Shown here: piece by piece, positions 20,933 to 31,888 of the stretch
Layout of the letters: each line of letters begins with the position of its first letter
How positions within the stretch are numbered: position 1 is the first letter of the stretch
Assembly (NCBI GenBank): GCA_037903475.1
Contig: JBAJFG010000076.1
Coordinates: 837,093 to 901,092, forward strand
Direction of reading: 5' to 3'
DNA: 64,000 bases
DNA from: Ancylostoma caninum
Lineage: Eukaryota > Nematoda > Chromadorea > Rhabditida > Ancylostomatidae
Made by a program: the position numbers and the translations under genes
The notes under the pieces: model-generated
Told to the model about the DNA's origin: nothing
Seen by the model: only the letters and a program-made list of their open reading frames with translations
Databases searched by the model: none

Positions 20933-21836
20933 AGGCATTGTGTCACCTCGTTTCGTGGGCTGAAAACTCTACAAAAACTAAAAAAAAAAACGGACTCTTC
21001 ACCTCCTCGTTACTTTAAAGGCAGCAGGAGCTGAAATTCTCGACTCTGAGCTGAGCTGCGGGTGGTGAAGTACAGACTCGGCACATCATAAATGTGAAAC
21101 GAACACAGACAATGATGGCTAACCTGCAGAGAAAATGGAACATTCGTCGCGAACACGCCTGGCCGTGTTCGCGCGCGGACGAGTTTTCCCCGGCGCAAAA
21201 AGCCATTGCGGTGCGCGGTTTTGGCCGAGTCCCGCCATGAAACCCTGTGAATTGAATGCATTTCGTTTTCCCTTTGCGCCAAACCACGCACCGCAATGGC
21301 TTTTTGCGCCGGGGAAAACTCGTCCACGCGCGAACACGGCGAGGCGTGTTCGCGACGAATGTTCCATTTTCGCTGCAGGTAAGCCATAATTGGCTGTGTT
21401 CATTTCACATTTATGATGTGCTGAGTCTGTACTTCATCACCCACAGCTCAGCTCGGAGTCGAGGATTTCAGCTCCTGCTGCCTTTAATTCTAAAGATATA
21501 CGTCAAAGCTCATAAAAATGGCGAAGACTCCGTTTTCGGAGGGTTCAAAAATGCAGTTCACGGACCACCTGGGCGGAGCAGTCCGTGAATGTGCTGACTG
21601 CCCGCCACGTCTGCAGCGTTGGCCAACACGTCTAGACGTGTCTGATCGATCAGATCAACGGCTTTGTGCATCCACTTAGCTCGACAAACTGTTACAAATC
21701 CCGTCCCGAAAAACGTTCGAAAACATGGTTTAAAGTCCTTTTTGTAACATTTTAGATACACCGTTGGATTCAGCATGTCAAGGAGATTCAGAATCTGGTA
21801 AAAGCTCAGACACGAAAACGAGGTGACACCTTGCCT
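20933..21836. mobile_element. TTAA-flanked (piggyBac-type) non-autonomous element
   Basis: The left end is AGGCATTGTGTCACCTCGTT. The right end, reverse-complemented, is AGGCAAGGTGTCACCTCGTT. TTAA flanks both sides (20929-20932 and 21837-21840), as expected for piggyBac-type insertion. The 904-base element has no transposase frame. A second TTAA-flanked palindrome (21019-21483) is nested inside it. Confidence 0.75.
21019..21483. mobile_element. Nested TTAA-flanked foldback, about 210-base arms
   Basis: The ends are AGGCAGCAGGAGCTGAAAT and its reverse complement, with TTAA at 21015-21018 and 21484-21487. The arms (about 21019-21228 and 21273-21483) are nearly identical inverted copies around a 45-base centre, and are much more GC-rich than their surroundings. 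The first bases (AGGCA) resemble those of the host element, so the two may share a transposase. Open frames on both strands here are mirror images produced by the symmetry. Confidence 0.8.
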
Positions 21837-21840
21837 TTAA

Positions 21841-22610
21841 CGCAGTTGAGGTGCAAGTCTCACTCACTCTTTTGGGGCATCCGCGGCTGTCGAATGGTTT
21901 TTTCATTGAGGTTGCGCACGCATATCACGCTGACGGGTCTTGATGGAGTTACTTGGATAATAGATGCTAGCGTCTGAAGCGCGCATGTACCAACAATTGG
22001 CCAGGACTAGAAATAACTTACGCGTCTTATAGGCATTTGCCACTTGTTTCATGTGAGCACCGAGTTGAAAAGCTCTTGTTCGCATAATGCTTCATCTTCG
22101 TCATCTAAACTTCACAATAATTGAAGTATGTGCACTGAAGACTGGGAAGCGCGAGCGGAAATATATCGAATAAATGGGTTGGTTGAACCTGTTACATCTG
22201 ATTATTAGATAGAGTGGATTTTATAATTATGCAGTGCTTATTATAGGTATAGACTCAAAGATCAACAATTTCACGAAGGACACTACCTGGCAACAGCAAC
22301 TCACTAGCTACTAGGCACTCCTAATCTCGAAGTAAATGAGATAACAAGGATGTAACATAACATTACATGGATAGCATGGCTGTATCCGCCATTTCCAGTA
22401 AATGTCTATCAAAACGGTTATTGGTAAGAGGCCCAGTCCACATTCAAGGGTGACGTTCCAATTCTCTTTAGACAATTCCATAACTAGCATATTCTTTTAA
22501 CAATTGAATGATTATTGAGAACTCTTTGTTTATAGAACGACGGAGAGCAAGAATATTGTTATGCTGCTGTTTCAACTCCATCAAATGCACACAAGTCGAA
22601 TCAGAACCAG
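21841..22610. other. Unassigned intergenic DNA
   Basis: No exon, RNA gene or repeat was recognised. Confidence 0.35.
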
Positions 22611-22692
22611 TTATATGTTATTTTATAAGTTATGTTATGTTATGTTATATGTTATATGTAATGTAATGTAATGTGTTATGTTATGTTATATG
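22611..22692. repeat. ATGTT/ATGTA microsatellite
   Basis: This is a run of ATGTT, ATGTTAT and ATGTA units, lying just upstream of the Harbinger relic. Confidence 0.75.
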
Positions 22693-22739
22693 TCCCCCTC
22701 ATCGATGAAGACTTGGCAGCCGATTTTACACGTTGAAAA

Positions 22740-25180
22740 CTAGTATGATGACGTCAATAAGTTTATGAAGTACATGCGACTCAGGGATGAGCGGAATTCC
22801 GATTTCCGACTTCCGAAACTTCCGATATTCCGGCGTTTTTTGGGCTTCCGACTTCCGAGTTCCGACTTCTGAAAAATCGCGAAAAAAGCCGGAAATTTTC
22901 GGAAGTTTTGGAAGGTGTCCAAGCTTTTTTTGTCATTTGAGTTTCGTAGAGTTTCTTAGCAGGTATCCGACACCGTCTTCCCTACCCGACAATAAGGCAT
23001 ATGCCAGAAGTGGTGCATTCTGTCTGTCTTTCGTTTTCTTGCATGCATTGTCGTCATCCATCGTACCACACGAATATAGGAAGACAGCAACCTTTAGCTG
23101 GAATGTTCACCTATTTTCCTCCCAAAGAATGGAATTCTGGAAGTTGCGTTGCGCTGGCTGCGGTTTTACTGTTTATGTTGTACCAAATATATTTACTGAG
23201 TTTAGTTCTATATGTCAAGATTGTTGGAGAGTGAGTTATTTGGCTAAGAGTATGCTGCTGAACATTGGATACATGGTGAAAATGGCAATTAGAACTTCGA
23301 AACCATCAACTCTCGACCAGTGTACGCGTACTGTCAACTAACTAAATAGTATACAATTGATTCAGAAACAACGATTAGTTCTTTCAAACCATAGGGTCGC
23401 ACAGGATACTGCGCAGAAGAAGTGAAGACTCTACTGGGTAAATGACAAGAGAAACTACCGTAGAGTGGAGAAGTGGAGTGAGAATGGTGCTAATAAGGCT
23501 CTACATACTTCAGTGTAAGTTGTGATTCTAGGAGCAGCGTGATGGCTACACCATTCCGAAAAGCTTTCGTCTCAACTATTGAGTTTTCCTTGTCTGACGA
23601 CCAGTTACTAGTACTCATTTTTCTTTTAATCATCGGTGACTGATCATCTTCTTTTGTTTTTGATTTCCTGGGTATATTCATGGGCACAATTGGATGAAGC
23701 TTTTCAAATGAACACTCGTTTATCTAACAATACACTGGTTAACCTTCTTCCCCATTCAAGTCTCCATACATGTATTGGCTACTCTGTACTTCCGACTTCC
23801 GACTTCCGGCACTTCCGATATTCCGGTGTTTTTTGGAGCTTCCGACTTCCGACCTCCGAGTTCCGAAATTTCAAATCTGACTTCCGCTCATCCCTGATGC
23901 GACTCACTACCGGAGAGATGGAATATATTCACCAACGTGTTCGTCATCGGCTGACGCATAAGAAAACCCATCCTTCGCCAGTTGAACAAATACATATTAG
24001 CTATTTGTCTGAGCTAAGTAATTTTGGGGTTCCACTGTACATTCGTGCACACGCATCTCTTCTCGGATATCTGAGACACGGATCTTCATTTGGTGAGCAT
24101 GCTCATGATTTCAAACTTAATAGAATAGAACAACGGCCATGCAAGTTGTTTGCGAAACTTGCTCTGCACTCATAGAAGGTGAGGCTATTGCTGTTCCAAA
24201 TTGGCAGTTGATGATATCTCCTAATAATTGCAGAATTTTGGGAAGCAGCCTTCCCTAGACCCACCTCGAATATATGTATGGAAAGCACGTGAGCATTTAG
24301 GACGAAATGCTGATATCCTCAAGCTGGTAGAAAATAGATGGAAAATATCTTAAGATCTTTGAAGGTCCTGGTAGAGACCACTACACAAAATCTCTTCCTT
24401 TTCTCTACCTTCAGTAATGCCAGGCACTCAGATAGACATATTCTAGGCGCCACCACATACCAATTATTACTGTCACAAAGCCTCCTGTAGCCTGTGCTAT
24501 TGGCTGTGGTAGACGAACATTACCGTGTTGTGCTGTTCGACGTGGGCGTCAAAGGACGGTCATGGGAAGAAGGTTTACACGATAAATCTTTATTATCTAT
24601 AACAATAAAGATCCTACCTGGCAGTTCTGTGGACATACTGGTAACATCGCCCTTACGTGGGTTTCTCAAAGAGGCGAAAAATATTTTCCAATGCCAAAAG
24701 CTTTGGTGGGCAGAGCGTGGAGTGCCACATTCTCGCTGATAGAGAATTCGGGCAATCCACCCCTGTAGACTCCGTTTGACTAAGCAGAGGCTGCAGCGGA
24801 CCCGGTCAAGGTTAATTTTAATCGGCGATTTAGTGGGTGTGCCGCAGTAATACATGAACAATTTCAAGAATTAATTATCTTGTTTTTGAGATGCTAATTC
24901 TTTTCGTTTTTTTTCCACGTTTCAGAATCTTCCACCAAACTATGCAAGTATTGCCGGACAACGTCACGCCAGTACTTTGCGCATGACTGGTAGGTTTATT
25001 TTCATTGAGTGAGCAAAGTTCGAGAGAATGATTTTTGTTTTAGGTTCTACATGATCTGCTCGTGAATAATACGCTGCCGGAGCAACTAATGCAGTGCTTT
25101 CACTGCTCCGCGCTGGACAGAATGTGCAGCGTTACCGATCACAGGCCATACGCAGAGCACAAGCATTGCGTCACTGGATG
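22740..25180 (+). pseudogene. PIF/Harbinger transposase pseudogene 2, interrupted by a hAT element
   Basis: These are pieces of one Harbinger-type transposase on the plus strand. Codons before the hAT insertion (VNKFMKYMR, to 22781) continue after it as LTTGEMEYIHQRVRHRLTHK, the conserved N-terminal block. MQVVCETCSALIEG near 24138 matches the helix-turn-helix. LLAVVDEHYRVVLFDVGVKG near 24500 matches the block with the second catalytic Asp. An exon at 24926-24989, split by a 54-base intron from 25044-25180, gives MQVLPDNVTPVLCA and then LVLHDLLVNN, the usual C-terminal helix (LHNLL). A TGA lies between them in frame, so it is inactive. It is a different copy from the one at 10080-11205. Confidence 0.8.
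22782..23896. mobile_element. hAT-type non-autonomous element, CGGAAGT family, copy B
   Basis: The ends are CAGGGATGAGCGGAATTC and, on the other strand, CAGGGATGAGCGGAAGTC. They are flanked by a perfect 8-base duplication ATGCGACT (22774-22781 and 23897-23904). Length is 1115 bases, against 1099 for copy A at 8415-9513, and it lies in inverted orientation to copy A. It sits inside the first coding block of the Harbinger pseudogene. Removing it and one duplication restores that block's reading frame. Confidence 0.88.
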
Positions 25181-26199
25181 GTAATCGCCACTTTCCTTGA
25201 TCAAGAGAATGGAACTCTTTGAAATCTTCACTAGATCAATCGATTCCATAAGAATACGGCTGCAGCTAACATAGTCACTACTATGCAAGCCAAGATCGCA
25301 CATCCAACATGTAAAATTGCTCTACGATGTAACTGTATTTCCCCTGCTTTTTTTTCACTGTGTTTCTTACACGCCTATGGACTCGTCATGCCCACTACTC
25401 CCAACCCTTCACAGGAGTGTCCGCCAGATGATTATAGTAACTGTGAACAATTCAGTACAGCCAATGCAGTGCGAAGAATCCCCTGAAATGATATCATAAT
25501 GTAACTTATGATATCCTTCTTACCGATATTCATAATAAACATAAACATAAACATCCTGTGCATGTGGGTACCGTCCGCCTGCCTTGAGAGGATTGACGAA
25601 TCCCATGACTGCAGAATCGAAACTGAACTCGAACGGAGGACGCGGCTCTAGTGTGCTCGAGGTGAGAGGGACGGCTGGACATCATGCTATTTCGCGGCCT
25701 TAATGCTGCGGAACCTCTGGAGAAGCTATGTCGACTGTATGGTCGACAGGTCTGCTGCTTCTCTCAAGCCCTGAGTTTGACCGAGAACGGTAGGAGAGTG
25801 GCAGTTCTGCTTCGTATATTATGCACCCTAAAAGCGATGTGCTTTATCGTTTCAACGAATTCTACAATAGCTGCACTATAGCGAACTGCTCAAGAGAACA
25901 GTGTTTGGGAGGTGAGATCCGGCTTAATTCCTCATGTTCACGGACAAACATAATGTGGGCCGTTTTCAAAGTGCACATGCTAATTTCAGTATGGATTGGT
26001 CGGTAATGATATTTCCGTACAAAAGGAGCAAAATCTAGACGGCTTGGGCGATGTACATAGTTATCAGAGGTAGTTCCGAGAAGAAGCGTTCTTTTTTTGT
26101 CATCGGAACCTTGAAGTGAAAAGTTCGGTGAAGTCTGCTGGGGATTCTCAGACTAGAGAGCTGCAGCTGACTTTCAGTTTCTGACGCATGGATGCACAA
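25181..26199. other. Unassigned intergenic DNA downstream of the Harbinger relic
   Basis: An AATAAA-containing stretch (about 25530) may be the relic's old polyadenylation site. A plus-strand open piece near 25820-25910 (FYNSCTIANCSREQC) precedes a GTGAGA donor-like site. It has no recognised domain and no partner. Nothing firmer can be said. Confidence 0.3.
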
Positions 26200-26570
26200 G
26201 AACACCGGCATGGATCTGCTCTACACGTAATGCCATTTCTTGAGTGGTGGGAAGTTTGGCAGTCACACTTCCCGGCAGGACAACGTTACTGTGCATGGGC
26301 CTAGCTCTATCAAAAGCTTGTCAAATCAATGCAAGATTCGCCTGCTTTAGTAGCCACCGTGTAGGCTAAACCTCAGCCTGATTAAGAAACTGTGGAGAAT
26401 ACTTGCGTATGCTTGCGTGCGCTGCAGCACAAACTCATCGTGGAGTTGGAGACCATTGTAGTCGCTGCATGGGAGGTACTGGAAGGTAGTCGCATCGATA
26501 ATCCTGTGTATGTTATGCAAAGAAGAGTTTTTGAGCTAATTTGAAATGAAGAAGTTCTAAAAAACTCTTG
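26200..26570 (+). pseudogene. Tc1-like transposase relic, C-terminal part
   Basis: QDNVTVHGPSSIKS near 26280 resembles the second catalytic block of Tc1 transposases (QQDNxxxH). After an interrupted LIKKLWRILAYA stretch, which resembles the PIENLWG block, HKLIVELETIVVAAWEVLEG leads into the usual C-terminal helices. Frames change between these pieces and stops intervene, so it is a dead fragment. Ends were not found. Confidence 0.5.
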
Positions 26571-26654
26571 GGACACAGCTACTCCAGAGAAACTTTCGGT
26601 TTTTCCACTGCCCACTTATTCAGGAATCGGTGTGAGCCAGTAGACTAGGATTAA

Positions 26655-26810
26655 GAGGTCGTGATATGAAATTTTTGGACAAGGGGTTTTCTGACTTGCC
26701 AATTCCACTAGGCTTGATGGCCGGTTCCAAAAATCAGCGCAATATAGCGGAACCTATAAATTTTGGGGCGCCTACATATTAGTGAAACGCACTATACTAC
26801 GAAGAACTAC
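26655..26810. repeat. Dispersed repeat, copy 2 (partner at 19446-19590)
   Basis: This is a direct-orientation copy of the repeat described at 19446-19590, about 7 kb away. Confidence 0.6.
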
Positions 26811-28109
26811 TATGTTATCGAGATAGGAACTGTGATGATCTCAATATTCTTGAGACATAATAAAACAGAATTTTTGTGGAATTCGATCTCTTAGCTTGTC
26901 CTTGCATTTGAGCAGCAAAGGAAAGTGCAGCAAAAACATCAGGTGGAAAAAATAGGCAATTAACATGTGTCTGATCTGAATCAACACTTCATTTTTCTCA
27001 GAATGTGGTAGTGAAGATATGGGGCAAAATCCATGAAAACTTAGGATGTTGAAGTTATGCTCAATAACGCCACTAGAATTGAGTTTCTGTCCATGCTATA
27101 CTGCTGTTAGGAAGCATCCATAGAGCTCCAATGAATATCCGAATTTGCTTTGGATAGCTTAATCAAAACGTGAGTTATCGCAGAAGATTGCCTCGCCGAA
27201 ACGGCGCTGATCACACATTTTTGGGCGCTGGCGTATATACAGCACAGACGTCATAACTTTCTTCGCGGTGGTACTCATGGTATTCAGCATAAACGAAGAA
27301 CATATTTGAGATTAGCATTGTCGACCCCATATAATGGCGTATGTCCCATTTTGAAAAGCCATGAACACTGATACCCCTTCCCTCGTAAGGTAAATTTTCT
27401 CTATTCAATGCACAAAGTAGGGTCCTCCTCGTCATACTTGCGAGTTCTCATGGGAATCCTTTTATATAAATTATGGTAGTGCAACAAAATTTTCTAGAGC
27501 GCAGACGGTGGGGTACCAGCAGGTGACCGCATGTTTCCATCATGGGCCTCAGTTATAGACGATGCTCGCGACGATGCGAAGCCGATGGAGCATTTGGCCG
27601 ATGTTTCGTCATAGGTGCATAGACGTAGAGGAAGTCGGGTGCACTCAGGATTTCGCGGTGGGACCAGCGGCTAGCGGTCTCGAGCCCTCCGAGCGAGACA
27701 GTGTTTACGACTTGACGTTGCACAGCAGCAATGTGCGGAGCAGAGTCGCCCCTCTCTAGCTCCAGTCAATTTTCGAATACTGGATGATAATCACCTGCAA
27801 AGGATAGGTGCATGAAGTGGAGGCGATAGTGAGCCCTGGAGACCGCAGCGATGGGCTTCACTCGGTTTCCTCGCTTGGGATTTGCTCATTGGGCACCTCT
27901 CATTGAGGTCCCGTAGGGATTATGCAGCCTGAGGATCCGTCTGTTCTAAGAAGGGCAGTGCAATCAAATATACAGGAACGAACGAAGAACGCGTCATCAT
28001 AAGCTGTTGTGACATTTTCTGGAACCAATTGTGCAATTGATCGAACATTCTAAATATTCAATAACTTTCTTCCATTACTCTCGAGAATTACAAAGAATCC
28101 GGGCACTGT
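26811..28109. other. Unassigned intergenic DNA
   Basis: No exon, RNA gene or recognisable repeat. The stretch around 27560-27900 is more GC-rich than its neighbours but shows no coherent frame. Confidence 0.35.
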
Positions 28110-28869
28110 TCACGGACAGATGTGCCGAAGTACCGTAGTTCAGAAAAAACATCAGGATAGCTGTTCACCGGTCGAGGAAGGGTCCGCCGTGGTCCAATAG
28201 TGGGGAAAACGCCAGAATACGGGTCCACCGATGGAGAATGGATTTGCCCCGGCTCAATAGTAGGGAAAGCGCAAAGATACAGGTGTGCGAATGGAAAATG
28301 GGTCCACAAGGCCCAACACTGGGAAAGGCGAAAGGATACGGGTCCACTGCTGGAGACTGGGTTCGCAGGGGGCCCATTAGTGGGGAAAGTGCCAGGATAC
28401 GTGTCCACCGATGGATCGGGTCTGCCCTATCCCAATAGTGGGTAGAACACCAGGACACAGGACCTCGAATAAAGAATGGGTTTGCCCTGGCTCAATAGTG
28501 TGGAAAGCGCCAGATTACGGGTGCACGGCGGAAAATGGGTCCGCATTGGGCCCATTAGTGGGTAAAACGTCAGAATGCGTTTTGCCTTTGGTTTCCACGC
28601 ATGGAGAATGGGTCCGCTGTGGCCCAGTAGTGGGGAAAATGCCAAGATGCATATATGCCGGTAAAGTAGGGCTCATTTTGTCTCAGCCAACCAACCCTAC
28701 TTCCTCCCAGTATGAGAAAGCTGAAGCTCATCGGTTGGACTATCTTAGTAACGTGAAGCTTGAATCATTTCAGGGTGATTATTCGCACGGCATAGGTTAA
28801 ATTTGCAAGCAAGACTAGGATCGCGAGAAGACTCCAAGCGCGACGTTGGAGAGGATGCCAGACCCGTAG

Positions 28870-28905
28870 AATATTTTATTTTATTTTATTTATTACATCA
28901 CATAT
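28870..28905. repeat. (TTTTA)n tract
   Basis: This is an ATTTTATTTTATTTTATTTA run. Such tails can mark retrotransposon 3' ends, but no body was recognised. Confidence 0.6.
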
Positions 28906-29114
28906 GATGTGCTCGGTACCAATGACAGTTTACATGACAAATAGAGAATATAGGCGAGAAAAGTGTTGAGCATATGCAAAGAAAAAGGTATGAGGTCTTC
29001 TCAGTATTTGTTAAAATGTTGTACTACGACATGCTGACAACCATGTTTTACTACGACATGCTGACAAGCGTTATCAATTTCTTCTTCCGGCATGTTAGCA
29101 GTAATCAGTTGTGT

Positions 29115-29335
29115 GACTACCTAGCAAGCACGCTCCACTGCGGGTTCTGTATTTCAAGAGCCTCTTTGAACTAGTACGTACCGCGGGCGCTGTAGGGAGC
29201 ACGTAATTGTTATCAGTTATTTCATTATGTCTGAAGTCAACAATGTGTTGACCTATCAAGCACGCTCCGTGGCGGGTTCTGTGTCTCAAGAACCTCTTTG
29301 AACTGGTACGTACCGCGGGCGCTGTAGGAACACTT
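29115..29335. repeat. Two direct copies of an about 140-base unit
   Basis: CAAGCACGCTCC, GCGGGTTCTGT and GTACGTACCGCGGGCGCTGT occur in the same order at about 29127-29196 and 29259-29323. The copies differ at only a few positions, so the duplication is recent. Confidence 0.75.
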
Positions 29336-29775
29336 GTGACTCGTGACTTTGATGATAGCAGTAACATAGATTCAGACGCTGACGGTAAGTGGATGTTCTC
29401 ATAGAGATCTGAACTCATCGATTTCAAAACGAAATAGAGCAACTCAAATACCTTTGATTTGGACTCAACACTTTCCTCAGTACATAGTGGTATAAATATA
29501 CGCAATTTATAGGTAGGATTTTGTATTTGAGCTCAGCTGATGATTAGTTTTGCTTAATTGCTAATTTTCGAAATAATTCGCGTGTGTGGAGCTTCTGCAC
29601 ATACTTCAAGTGGCTGCCCCACCCCACTTTCTAGAGTCTCGAAGGGGCGTTAGTTTATAATATCTTTTCGAGTCTATTTCGCCGATGAGGAAACAAAATA
29701 ACGAAGTTAGACGGCGTTTCATTAGCAAGCTTTTTTAGTCTTACTGATGTAATAGTTTTCATACATTATTAATAA

Positions 29776-30995
29776 CTAGCGCCCCTTCGGGACGCTAGAA
29801 AGTGGGGTGGGGCAGCCACTTGGGACATGTGCAAAAGCTTCGCACTTGCCAAATCTCAAGAAAATTGATGAAGAGGCAGAACCAATCTTTAAATGGGCTC
29901 AAACATGAAGTCCTTCTTATGAGTTGGGTTTGAGTATGAGAAGTCCGTTCCCCATCGTATGGCGTATTCGTGCGTATTCCTCACTACCGGGCTAACGCAG
30001 ACGCGTTATCCATCGGCGACACTGTATCCTGCCGTTCCCCACACTACTGGACCAAAGCGAAATCGTATCCGAGTGTTTTCCACACTACTGGGCCGCAGCG
30101 GACTTTCTTCCATTGGTTACCAGTCCACCGATGGAAGAAAGCCGATGGCGTCATCTTCACTATTAGGCCACAATGGACCCGTTCACCGTCGGCTGTACCG
30201 TATCCTGGTATCCTCCACTTTACTGAGTCACAACGGACCAATCCTATATTGTCGGACCCGTATCTTGGTGTCATCCACACCAATGGGCCACGGTGGGCCC
30301 TTCCTCCATCTGAGCGCCCGCATTCTGGCACCCTCCTCACAGTTAGGGCAAGCCGGATCCGTTCTCCAGGGGCGGGCTCGCATCCCGGCATTTTCAACAC
30401 TATCGTACCAAAGTGAACCCGTATCCTGACGTTCTTCACACCATTAGGCTACGATGGGTCCTTCCTCCATCGGTGGACCAGCGTTCTCGCGATTTCCGCA
30501 CCGTAGGGCCGTGGCGGACCCTTTCTCCATCTGCGGAGCCGTATCCTGGTGTTCTCCACACTATTGAGCAACGGTGAATCTTTCCTCGTGGACCCGTATC
30601 TTGGAGTCCTCCCACCACTGGGCCACGGCGGGCCCTTTCTCCATCGGTGGACCCGCATCCTGGCGTCCCACACCACTGGGCCACGGCGGGCCCTTTCTCC
30701 ATCGGTGGACCCGCATCCTGGCATTCCCCACACCACTGGGCCACGCGGCCCCGTTCTTGGCTACGGCGGATCCGTTCTTAGCCACGGCGGACCCTTTCTC
30801 CATCGGTGAATCTGTATCCTGGCGTCCTCCACACCACTGGGCCACGGCGGGCCCTTTCTCCATCGGTGGACCCGTATCCTAGCGTCCCCCCACCACTGGG
30901 CCACGGCGGGCCCTCTCTCCATCGGTGGACCAGCATCCTGGCGTTCCCCACACCACTGGGCCACGGCGGGCACTTTCTCCATCGGTGGACCCGTA
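29776..30995 (-). mobile_element. Composite minisatellite element, copy 2 (best array)
   Basis: The terminus at 29776-29779 is CTAG, overlapping a GC hairpin (GCGCCCC TTCG GGACGC, 29779-29795). Next comes the module CTAGAAAGTGGGGTGGGGCA and about 130 further bases shared with 5590-5700. The array runs from 29950 to 30995. The last units (30590-30995) are 58-60 bases long and nearly identical (GGCCACGGCGGGCCCTTTCT then CCATCGGTGGACCCG). On the minus strand it ends hairpin, CTAG, T, which recalls Helitron 3' ends. That link is an inference. Confidence 0.65.
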
Positions 30996-31888
30996 TGCGT
31001 ATACTGTTGATTGGTTACACAATGTCATGCCTTGATATATTGAGGCTTTTACTCAGTGTTAGTGCAGAAGCTTTCTCGAAACGACCGAATGTCGTGACTG
31101 AGGAATCGCTGCGAGAATTCAGTAGGGGCAATAGCATCCACCAGAAGTAATAATACTTTATTAACCTCATATATATACAAGTAAATCATATAAAATCTTT
31201 GCTCAGCTATTGAGTGAACGTTGACTAGAGTCTTAAGCACTAAGACAGCGATCGGGTTCACCGCGAAGACACTCGATAAGGCTTAGAATCCTCAGAAACA
31301 ACGACATGAGGAGCGAGCACACTGAGGAGCCGATAAGGCATGAAGGACGCCGTGTACTGCTCAGGTGTGCTGCCACTCTTGACAGTGTGTTCTGCACACA
31401 CCGCAAATCCATCACTCAAACACGAAAAGACTATATAACTCTAGGAAAACGAGAAACGGTTCAATGGTTCAATATAAAAGCTGTGAAGCACCGTGGATTC
31501 TAGCACAATATGGATCAGAGGAATTTCGAAGGCTTTTGCTTTGGAAATACGGAACGCACTCAAATGCAAGTCAATAGTTAAACGTAACGTGTGATGAACT
31601 AAAATCTGAGCAACTTGCATGATGTAGCAAACGTAGAATAATGTTATTGCCAGCGCTGTATCGGCAAAATGCCAAGAAAAATGAATGGAAAAGGAGAACA
31701 TCGGATCAATCTCGCCAAAACTACGCCCTCCGGCGTACCATGTGCTGCGCCTGCAGAATCGAGCCTTCCCGCAATCTAACCCCTGGGGTCTTCGATTTCA
31801 TGTGGCAATGGTTTGAGGTCAGCTGATAGATAAAATTAGAACGAAGGAAATTTCCCGCCAACGTTGGCTAGCGGCTGCGTCGAGTAGG
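30996..31888. other. Spacer and probable tensin 3' UTR
   Basis: This lies between the minisatellite array and the tensin stop. A minus-strand AATAAA (plus-strand TTTATT at 31156-31161) is a candidate polyadenylation signal, which would give a 3' UTR of about 700 bases. No other gene is visible. Confidence 0.35.

Larger units (their letters stand above)
28110..29653 (+). mobile_element. Composite minisatellite element, copy 1
   Basis: An array of a roughly 60-base unit lies at 28110-28680, with words such as GGGTCCACCGATGGAGAA. After 900 bases comes the end module (29588-29653), containing AAGTGGCTGCCCCACCCCAC and TTTCTAGAG, and ending in GGGGCGTTAG followed by T. The order, array then module then terminus, matches the other two copies once strands are aligned. 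The 900-base gap holds a TTTTA run, a short duplicated ACTACGACATGCTGACAA word and a 140-base tandem duplication, so it may include later insertions. Confidence 0.6.

Noticed and set aside
21010..21588. Several overlapping frames of 80-125 codons on both strands
   Set aside because: They are mirror-image products of the palindromic TTAA element.
25044..25180. Cysteine-containing stretch that looked like a Ly6-type secreted protein gene
   Set aside because: Read with the preceding exon it is the C-terminal helix and tail of a Harbinger transposase.
28165..30982. Many long overlapping reading frames on both strands in the arrays
   Set aside because: The repeat unit is close to 60 bases, a multiple of three, so a frame open once stays open. 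The frames overlap on both strands and have no domain.
28110..30995. Possible CRISPR-like array
   Set aside because: The whole 60-base unit repeats; there are no unique spacers, and the DNA is eukaryotic.
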